Part shown: in pieces, positions 31,844 to 40,529 of the stretch
Position numbering within the stretch: the first letter of the stretch is position 1
Layout: every line of letters starts with the position of its first letter
NCBI GenBank assembly: GCA_945871445.1
Contig: CAMBWI010000019.1
Span: 1 to 40,529 of the forward strand
From: Singulisphaera sp. GP187
GTDB lineage: Bacteria > Planctomycetota > Phycisphaerae > Phycisphaerales > SM1A02
Length of the DNA: 40,529 nt
Direction of reading: 5' to 3'
Position numbers and translations under genes: made by a program
The notes under the pieces: model-generated
Seen by the model: the letters and a program-made list of their open reading frames with translations, nothing else
Databases searched by the model: none
Told to the model about the DNA's origin: nothing

Positions 31844-33576
31844 ATCGAAGAATGATTTACATATTTTTCTGTGCACTCGTCGCGTCTGTCGTACTGACAA
31901 ATGCGAACGCCTTCGCGCAAGAGGCAACCTTTTATCAGCAGGTGGACTTATCTCCGCTTGATTCAGTTGCGGTACAGACCGAAGGGCGCCTGAAGAGCTT
32001 TGGATCATTCGCCCATAGTCAAATGGGATATGTCAGCGGATCGCGCAAGATCAACGGTCAAAGACCGGAGTTCACATTTCTAGACATGTTGTTTCGTCCC
32101 AAGGCGTACGAAGATGCTGATGTGATTTATGTCAAGGCACCAATCGTGCGTAAGTCCATCGCCGATGCGATTGTGCTCGCTGACCCAAATTTATCTGCGC
32201 GTATGGATGGTTTCATCAAGACTGGTCTGATTTCCGAGGAGTTGCTGCAACGTTCCGAAGTCGAACCTGTGATGCGGCAAATGCAGTTAGATCTCTTGCG
32301 GACTGCGAAGGCCATGGATTCGCTGCGAGGAGCGCGCACCGTGATGCGTCCGGATTTTCTTTTGCGCGAACTGCGAATTATTCCAACCGCGGGCGATCAG
32401 AATGATCAACAGTGGTCATCGATTCGTGACATTATGTTGCTTGCAGCAGAGCCTGGTGCGCTGAAAGCTTCTGGTACGACAGCGACTCCAATCGCAGGTA
32501 TCGACGAAGCAAAGCAACGTGCTTGCGCAGCGGCGTGGAAGTCTTTGGTTGAAGGGTGGACGAATGGCGATGCTGAAAAAGTGAATCAATCTGTTGTTGA
32601 AATCGCAGCGATTCTGCCATCTATCAATCCTGGTGCATATCCTGATTCCAATCGATTGCGCTGGGAATCTTGGTATTTCTCTAACGGAAATCTCTCGTGG
32701 ATTTGGTTGGTCTATGCAGTGAGCGTCACGCTGTTGTTGCTTGGGTTGGTCTACCACTGGCGTGGTGCAAGAGTTGCGGGAATTGCAATGTTTCTCGTTG
32801 CGTTTGGACTGCAGTCGTGTGCGCTTGGATTGCGTTGGTGGATTTCATCTCGCTGGCCGAACTCGAATATGTTCGAGGCAGTCACGACTTCGGCGTGGTT
32901 TGGAGGATGCGCTGCGGTGATTTTGGAAATCTTCATGCGCCGGCGCGCTGCAGCTGGAATGTTCGCACTCGTAAGTGGATTTGCCAGCGCTGTCGCATTG
33001 ATGGCTGCGCACTTTCTGCCTGTGCAATTGAATGCGCAAATCTCCAACATGATGCCTGTTCTGCACGATGTATGGCTCTACATCCATACAAACGTGATTA
33101 TTTTTTCTTACTGCCTCATCTTTATGGCAGCGGTTTCTGCTGGGATGTATTTGATCTACCGAGTCTTCGGTGGCAAAGCTGTTTATGCGCGCGTTGGCCT
33201 ATCGTCGGGCGGTTTGATTGTCAGTGGCGGCGCGGGAACGCCTGGCGGAAATGTGCTGCGCGGCGAAAAATTGGGCGAAGTACTTGACGGTGTCACGATG
33301 CTGCTGATGAAACTTTCATTCGTGTTGTTGTGGACTGGGATCGCAATGGGTGCGATTTGGGCAGATCATTCTTGGGGAAGACCTTGGGGATGGGATCCAA
33401 AAGAAGTCTTCGCACTCAACACTTTTGTGGTGTTCGCCATTCTCGTCCACGTGAGATATCGCTCCAAAGACAAGGGACTTTGGACCGCACTTCTTGCGGT
33501 GGTTGGAGCAGCAGTGATGCTCTTCAATTGGATCGTGATCAACTTCATCATCACGGGTTTGCATTCGTATGCGTGA
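31840..33576 (+). CDS. ccsA: CcsA/ResC-type heme exporter and cytochrome c synthase subunit
   Basis: The 578-residue protein pairs with ResB in system II cytochrome c maturation. A signal-like segment at residues 5-28 leads into a periplasmic region of about 250 residues. From about 285 onward there are several membrane helices. The heme-handling WWD motif appears as WGRPWGWDPKE near residue 510. Candidate heme-ligand histidines are in VLHDVWLYIHTN and ILVHVRY. I chose ATG 31840, which overlaps the resB stop by ATGA; earlier in-frame sequence belongs to resB. Typical CcsA proteins are about 300-350 residues and lack the N-terminal periplasmic region, so this one is an extended form. Confidence 0.9.
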   Translation: MNRRMIYIFFCALVASVVLTNANAFAQEATFYQQVDLSPLDSVAVQTEGRLKSFGSFAHSQMGYVSGSRKINGQRPEFTFLDMLFRPKAYEDADVIYVKAPIVRKSIADAIVLADPNLSARMDGFIKTGLISEELLQRSEVEPVMRQMQLDLLRTAKAMDSLRGARTVMRPDFLLRELRIIPTAGDQNDQQWSSIRDIMLLAAEPGALKASGTTATPIAGIDEAKQRACAAAWKSLVEGWTNGDAEKVNQSVVEIAAILPSINPGAYPDSNRLRWESWYFSNGNLSWIWLVYAVSVTLLLLGLVYHWRGARVAGIAMFLVAFGLQSCALGLRWWISSRWPNSNMFEAVTTSAWFGGCAAVILEIFMRRRAAAGMFALVSGFASAVALMAAHFLPVQLNAQISNMMPVLHDVWLYIHTNVIIFSYCLIFMAAVSAGMYLIYRVFGGKAVYARVGLSSGGLIVSGGAGTPGGNVLRGEKLGEVLDGVTMLLMKLSFVLLWTGIAMGAIWADHSWGRPWGWDPKEVFALNTFVVFAILVHVRYRSKDKGLWTALLAVVGAAVMLFNWIVINFIITGLHSYA

Positions 33577-33586
33577 TGTTGGGTGT

Positions 33587-33608
33587 ACAGAATTGAGATG
33601 AATTCTGT
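33587..33608 (+). terminator. Hairpin after ccsA, possible weak terminator
   Basis: ACAGAATT and AATTCTGT pair perfectly around the loop GAGATG, eleven bases after the ccsA stop. The stem is AT-rich and no U run follows, so it may be a processing or stability hairpin instead. The rest of the gap to 33770 shows no other element or convincing gene. Confidence 0.35.
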
Positions 33609-33770
33609 TGATATCACCTATGTTGGAGGGGGTAAATGGCCAACATGTAATCCACTTGCGCAGAATCTCACTGCGACCATTTCAAGATGGACAATACAGA
33701 CCCCGGCGTGGGCAGTCCGCATTGACTGCAGTTCCTTCAAAGAATCGCGAGTAACACATCGCTTCTGATC

Positions 33771-36491
<2,721 letters not shown>

Positions 36492-36506
<15 letters not shown>

Positions 36507-37181
36507 TGATTTTCGTGCTTCGCGAACCGCGGCAATGAATGCTCGAATCAGACCAGCATCCTTCATGCCTCGAGCGCTTTCAACTCCGCTTGAAACATCC
36601 ACGCCGGCTGGTTGAACCAGTTCGATTGCTGACCGCACACTGTCGGGCGTCAATCCACCCGCTAAAATCAGCGGTTTTTTCAGGGTTGGCCGTAGTGCAG
36701 CCAATTGTTCCAGCCAGGCAGAATCGTGGGATTGTCCGCTGCCAGCTGTAGAGCCATCAACCAAGATTGCATCGATTGCAGATGTTGAATCCCATTTTAA
36801 AATTTCCTCAACGCCTGAGTGGATTGCTTTGATGATCATCCGTGATGATGCGCGTGCACGCTGCACGAAAGCAATCGATTCATCTCCGTGAAATTGAATC
36901 CCGCCACTCCACTTTGTCAGTGTCAAGTCTTCAGGCGATGGATTTCGAACGACAGCAATGCACGATATAGATTGTGGCAAATCTGATTGAATCTCGATTG
37001 CGCTCTCAAGCGAAATGCTTCGTGGACTTCCATCTGCCAATACGAATCCAATTGCATCTGCGCCTGCATCGACGCACACTTGTGCGATTTGCGTGTCGCA
37101 AATTCCACAAATTTTCACAAAGAACCTTTGTCCATTTTTCAGGAATGGTTTCGCAACAAACTGCGAATCACGATTCATCAT
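36492..37181 (-). CDS. trpF: Phosphoribosylanthranilate isomerase
   Basis: The enzyme converts N-phosphoribosylanthranilate to the 1-deoxyribulose form in tryptophan synthesis, in the cytoplasm. The 229-residue TIM-barrel product has FVKICGICD, where the Cys is the general base, GADAIGFVLADGSPRSIS, GGIQFHGDE, and ILVDGSTAGSGQSHD with the general-acid Asp. The end has LILAGGLTPDSVRSAI and GVDVSSGVESARGMKD. About 18 residues precede the usual family start. The ATG at 37181 overlaps the stop of the rhomboid gene (ATGA), so the two are coupled. No other trp gene is in the window. Confidence 0.96.
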
Positions 37182-38308
37182 TGCGCTTTCATTCCTTCGA
37201 TTTCCTTCAGCAGGTCTTTCGCTTGAGCAAGCAATTCGCTTGATGCCGACGGTACTCGGTTCACAATTTTCTGAGCAAGATCATTGGCTTTTATTGGGTC
37301 ATTCAATTTTCGCGCATATGTCACTGCTGAAAGTAAAAGTGCTCCATCCGAATCTGGATGGCTTGGAAATCTCTGAGCGAATCGTTCCCAAGCACTTGCT
37401 GCGGCCGAGAATTCACCCCGACTCCATCGTGTTCCTGCATCATGCAATTCACGCTTGGCATCCGAATCGCTCAGTTGTCTTCGGACGGGTTTGGATGCAC
37501 TCTCGCCCTTGGAAACTTCAGCAGAATTCGCAACAGAAAGATTTGAAACATCTTTGACCCATGGACTTCTGCTTTGATTGGTAGCAGCACGCATTTCGCG
37601 TCGTCGCTTCCACTGCTTCAACAAGAAGAAGAGATCGAACTCTGTTCGCTTGAGAATGCCAGACCCCAACAGCGCAAGCATCGTGAGTATCCCAAACGCA
37701 TATCCAAAGAGATGTGCGGAATACGCAACACCACCGCGCAATGATGGTCCAGAAACAGACTGTCCCAGTTGGCCGAACAAGTCGAGCCCCACAAAAATCA
37801 AGACCAGAACAATTCCAGGCACTTCAATGATTGTGAAAAAGAAAAGCACTCGCACTCGCGATCGCGGACAGAGTGTTGCGAATGCTCCTGTCGCAGCTGC
37901 GACTGCTCCGCTTGCCCCAATCATTGGAGCTGGAGAGATCAACCATTGACCAAGTGCAGCGGCGATTGCTCCGGCGATATAAAAAATTGCAAACCAAATC
38001 GACCCAAGTCGATCCTCGACCGCTCGACCAAAAATCCATAAAAACAGCATGTTGAAAGCGACATGGCTCAGTCCACTCGGGTCGTGCAGGAATGCGTAAG
38101 TGACCAGTGTCCACGGGTGGGTGAGAATCATACGGAAACCTGGATAGAACACGCCAAACTGCTCGATTTCAGCAGCTTTCGTAGCGGTTGCAGTTGAATC
38201 AGCGTGCAATCCCAGCGAGATCAACAGGAAGACAACTATGTTTATTACAACAATTGTGATCGTTGTTGGGGTTTTTCGCGTGATTCGATCGGTGCCAAGG
38301 GGTATCAT
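37178..38308 (-). CDS. Rhomboid-family intramembrane serine protease with a helical C-terminal domain
   Basis: The 376-residue inner-membrane protein cleaves substrates within the bilayer. TM1 is at about residues 17-34. The family segments HPWTLVTYAFLHD, SHVAFNMLFLWIFGRAVED, MIGASGAVAAATGAF with the nucleophile Ser, and AYSAHLFGYAFGI with the catalytic His follow in order. After the last helix at about residue 220 a basic linker leads to about 130 residues, of which the last 85 look like a helical repeat (FSAAASAWERFAQRFPSHPDSDGAL-type pattern, split here as AAASAWERFAQRFPS and DGALLLSAVTYARK). This resembles a TPR and may recruit substrates or partners. It diverges from citrate synthase with a 15-base gap. 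Confidence 0.92.
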   Translation of the reverse strand: MIPLGTDRITRKTPTTITIVVINIVVFLLISLGLHADSTATATKAAEIEQFGVFYPGFRMILTHPWTLVTYAFLHDPSGLSHVAFNMLFLWIFGRAVEDRLGSIWFAIFYIAGAIAAALGQWLISPAPMIGASGAVAAATGAFATLCPRSRVRVLFFFTIIEVPGIVLVLIFVGLDLFGQLGQSVSGPSLRGGVAYSAHLFGYAFGILTMLALLGSGILKRTEFDLFFLLKQWKRRREMRAATNQSRSPWVKDVSNLSVANSAEVSKGESASKPVRRQLSDSDAKRELHDAGTRWSRGEFSAAASAWERFAQRFPSHPDSDGALLLSAVTYARKLNDPIKANDLAQKIVNRVPSASSELLAQAKDLLKEIEGMKAQ

Positions 38309-38323
38309 CTTTGACCCTAGGAT

Positions 38324-39532
38324 ATGAACTCTATGACACTTAGTGTTGACAAAGGTCTTGGTAATACGATCGCAGCGGACACGCAGTTGTCTTTTATTGA
38401 TGGAGCGAAGGGCGTTTTAGAATATGTCGGGTTCGACATCGACTCTCTTGCGCGCAATTCGACATTCGAAGAAACAACGTGGTTACTTTGGAATGGTCGA
38501 TTGCCAATCGCTCGCGAACTTGCAGATTTTTCAAAGCAACTGCAGGCCGAGTACGAAATCGATCCTCGAATGATGGATGTTCTTCGATCGATTCCGCGCA
38601 CTGCGTCACCGATGGATGCGCTGCGAACACTCGTCTCCGCACTTGCTCACTTTGATGTGGAGGCAGATGATCCATCGCCAGCCGCAAATCAACGCAAGGC
38701 TCTTCGCCTCGTTGCAAAGACACCGACTTTGATTGCGAATTTTAATCGTTGGCGCAAAGGCAAGCCGATTGTTTCTCCAGATTCAACCTTGACCCTCGCA
38801 CAAAATTTTCTGTGGATGCTGACTGGCGCTCTGCCAACAGCAGCCATGAGTCGCGCACTCGATGTCTGTTTGGTTTTGCACGCAGATCACGGATTGAACG
38901 CTTCTACTTTCGCCGCTCGTGTCACGATCTCAACTCAGAGTGATATGTATTCCGCAGCAACTTCCGCAGTTGGAACGCTCAAAGGTCCGCTGCATGGCGG
39001 GGCGAATCAAGAAGTGATGGAAATGCTCTTGGAAATTGGACAATTGGATAAAGTCGATGAGTACATCAAGAGCAAACTTGCCCGCAAAGAGCGAATCATG
39101 GGATTTGGTCACCGTGTCTATAAAGCCTACGACCCGCGTGCGACATATTTGAAGACATTTGCAAAGCAAGTCGCATCTGATACGGGAAATTTGCCGCTCT
39201 ATGAAATGACGCGCCGCATCGAGGAAATCGTTCTCGCGCAACCCAACATTATCGAGAAGGGGATCTTCCCCAACGTCGATTTTTATTCTGCGACGACGTA
39301 CTACTCGCTGGGTCTCGACCTTGATCTCTTTACCTGTATGTTCGCAGCAAGTCGTATGTCAGGTTGGACTGGCCACTGCATCGAACAATTGGCTGCGAAT
39401 AAATTGATTCGTCCGCATGCGGATTACACAGGTCCACACGGATTGGTGTATCAACCAGTTGATCAACGTTCCAAGCCAACGACTTCGAGCACTTCGCCTT
39501 CGGTCAAAGGCACGATGTCGGTCACGGCCTGA
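38324..39532 (+). CDS. gltA: Citrate synthase
   Basis: The enzyme joins acetyl-CoA and oxaloacetate at the entry to the citric acid cycle. The 402-residue product has the expected catalytic and binding residues: His in LVLHADHGLNAST, His in GPLHGGANQEVM, GFGHRVYKAYDPRA, and Asp in NVDFYSATTYYSLG. It fits the short dimeric type of about 370-390 residues. The tail after VYQPVDQR is Ser/Thr/Lys-rich and extends about 20 residues beyond the usual end. Starts at ATG 38324 or ATG 38333 are both possible; the AGGA at 38319-38322 sits better for 38333. The last 70 bases run antisense to the end of the MBL-fold gene. Confidence 0.96.
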   Translation: MNSMTLSVDKGLGNTIAADTQLSFIDGAKGVLEYVGFDIDSLARNSTFEETTWLLWNGRLPIARELADFSKQLQAEYEIDPRMMDVLRSIPRTASPMDALRTLVSALAHFDVEADDPSPAANQRKALRLVAKTPTLIANFNRWRKGKPIVSPDSTLTLAQNFLWMLTGALPTAAMSRALDVCLVLHADHGLNASTFAARVTISTQSDMYSAATSAVGTLKGPLHGGANQEVMEMLLEIGQLDKVDEYIKSKLARKERIMGFGHRVYKAYDPRATYLKTFAKQVASDTGNLPLYEMTRRIEEIVLAQPNIIEKGIFPNVDFYSATTYYSLGLDLDLFTCMFAASRMSGWTGHCIEQLAANKLIRPHADYTGPHGLVYQPVDQRSKPTTSSTSPSVKGTMSVTA

Positions 39533-40212
39533 TCAAAGTTGTCTTCCATATGAATCAGCCGCATCTTGCGGCGTAATTCAGGTGCGAGTGAGTTCAGGCA
39601 TTCGATGGGAGTATGCACTCGGGACTCGGATGTCTCATGAACGATCACATCTGCAGATGCGAGCCAATCGATATGAGTTGGATCGAATCGAGTGTCGCCA
39701 CTCCATCCAAGCGTTGCACCATCGCACGAGATGCGAAAGCCACAACACGGAATGAGATGCTCTGCCACACGAGCTTCCACTCGAAGTCCTGCAATCGAAA
39801 CTGCAACTTCTGGAACAAGAATATTGAGAGAAAAATAATCTGAGAACTGTGCATTTCCGTTTTGATCCATGGCAGGTGCAAGTCGATCCCAAATTCTGCG
39901 TGCAACGGATTCAATCGTATGAATTCTCGGCTGGATTCCGTTGCCGCTTTGACGCGCAATCCAGCTTTTCCAACCGAGTGCTTCGAGACCGTTGATGTGA
40001 TCTCCATGAAGGTGAGTAATCAGAATGTCAGTGATTCGCATCGGGTCGAGTTCGATCCCGCTTTTCTTCGATGCATCTCTCAGTGCACGCAGGAAAGAAT
40101 CTGGACAATCGATGATTACGAGTCCTTTCGGTCCGATGATCGCAGCGCTCGATCCATAGTTGCGATCAGAAATAGCACTTCCAATTCCAGTAATGACCGC
40201 TCGTATCGACAT
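39463..40212 (-). CDS. MBL-fold metallo-hydrolase, RNase Z-like
   Basis: The 249-residue product has the metallo-beta-lactamase fold with the zinc motif THLHGDHINGL near residues 66-76. Further candidate ligands are His in VAEHLIPCCGF, Asp in LGWSGDTRFDP, and His in VIVHETS and LIHMED. The layout, with the late His-Glu-Thr segment, resembles RNase Z-type enzymes and their relatives. The missing long exosite arm leaves tRNA 3-prime processing uncertain; other hydrolase activities are as likely. There is no signal peptide. The 3-prime end overlaps the citrate synthase gene by 70 bases in the opposite orientation. A 71-base gap separates its start from the divergent last gene. Confidence 0.87.
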   Translation of the reverse strand: MSIRAVITGIGSAISDRNYGSSAAIIGPKGLVIIDCPDSFLRALRDASKKSGIELDPMRITDILITHLHGDHINGLEALGWKSWIARQSGNGIQPRIHTIESVARRIWDRLAPAMDQNGNAQFSDYFSLNILVPEVAVSIAGLRVEARVAEHLIPCCGFRISCDGATLGWSGDTRFDPTHIDWLASADVIVHETSESRVHTPIECLNSLAPELRRKMRLIHMEDNFDQAVTDIVPLTEGEVLEVVGLER

Positions 40213-40283
40213 TTCTGATAGAATACGCTCATTCTTCAGTTAAAGTGCGACGATAAATTCAGAAGCAAAACTTAGAGGTATGC

Positions 40284-40529
40284 GTGTTTAATGGACTGCA
40301 GCGAAATCTAATTTTTTGTGCATTGGTATTTGTGCTTTTTATCGTCCTTAAATCAGCGACTGCTATGCCACAGCAAAATACGGCATCTCGGTCGGCTGAG
40401 ATTATGCAGCGTCAACTCAATGAAGAAGATGCTTCGATGCGCAAGGCATACTTTTCCAATTCGCCAATCTCCGAGCGATTGACAATCGACTATGGCGGAA
40501 CCTTTCGATACGCCTTCAACATTATCGAT
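40284..40529 (+). CDS. Secreted protein of unknown function, 5-prime part only
   Basis: Only the first 82 codons are in the window. Translation from GTG 40284 is open to the edge and gives a signal peptide with the hydrophobic run NLIFCALVFVLFIVL ending Ser-Ala-Thr-Ala, then a Gln/Asn/Ser/Glu-rich start of the mature protein and the segment SERLTIDYGGTFRYAFNIID. AGAGG at 40275-40279 serves as a ribosome site. The two nearby ATG codons, at 40280 and 40291, open frames that stop within a few codons, which favours the GTG. The family cannot be judged from this fragment. Confidence 0.75.
   Translation, partial: MFNGLQRNLIFCALVFVLFIVLKSATAMPQQNTASRSAEIMQRQLNEEDASMRKAYFSNSPISERLTIDYGGTFRYAFNIID

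Noticed and set aside
33583-33768. A 61-codon open frame in the ccsA-eno gap.
   Set aside because: No ribosome site, signal or family pattern; it overlaps the hairpin and is close to chance length.
33577-33770. A possible tRNA or other RNA gene in the ccsA-eno gap.
   Set aside because: No cloverleaf or T-loop sequence could be found; only one 8-base-pair hairpin is present.

Overview
The window is a gene-dense stretch of about 40.5 kb from a Gram-negative bacterium, most likely a planctomycete of the Phycisphaerae type. The reasons are indirect. There are outer-membrane assembly genes (BamD-like, LptE-like), a type II (ResB/CcsA) cytochrome c maturation pair, a secreted protein with two DUF1080 domains, a FliA/WhiG-type sigma factor, large secreted proteins of unknown function, and few strong Shine-Dalgarno sites. 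No rRNA, tRNA, CRISPR array, transposase, integrase or phage gene was seen. The taxonomic call rests on gene content only.

Layout. Positions 1-480 hold no gene. They carry two copies of a long imperfect palindrome with a period of 242 bases, separated by a 12-base satellite. From 481 to 9870 come mostly minus-strand genes: a helical lipoprotein, a membrane-anchored protein with a heme-like motif, then a DUF4139 protein and a large NAD-glutamate dehydrogenase, with one plus-strand TIM-barrel isomerase between them. From 9916 to 12229 a tightly overlapping plus-strand operon encodes RibF, an NrnA-like phosphoesterase and a heavy-metal-associated lipoprotein. From 12226 to 17797 a minus-strand operon encodes dihydroorotase, a class III aminotransferase and an RND/MMPL exporter. 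A small cysteine-rich lipoprotein with its own terminator and a UvrC lacking its C-terminal DNA-binding end lie divergently around 18.2 kb.

From 19.7 to 23.75 kb an envelope operon runs bamD-like, lptE-like, ftsH. It diverges from a FliA-type sigma factor that has a hairpin leader. Next come a double DUF1080 protein and a minus-strand operon of secreted cyclophilin, ALDH7-type aldehyde dehydrogenase and CoA-transferase subunit B. Then follow the plus-strand resB-ccsA pair, enolase (minus), an RdgC-like protein (plus), a rhomboid protease-trpF operon (minus), citrate synthase (plus), an MBL-fold hydrolase (minus), and the start of a secreted protein that runs off the right edge.

The genes mostly serve housekeeping: central carbon metabolism (enolase, citrate synthase, glutamate dehydrogenase), pyrimidine, tryptophan and flavin synthesis, envelope assembly and cytochrome maturation. 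The least explained items are the 5-prime palindrome array, the RND-aminotransferase pair, the two cysteine-containing lipoproteins, and the lysine/serine-rich tails on otherwise ordinary enzymes. I found no convincing new defence or mobile system.
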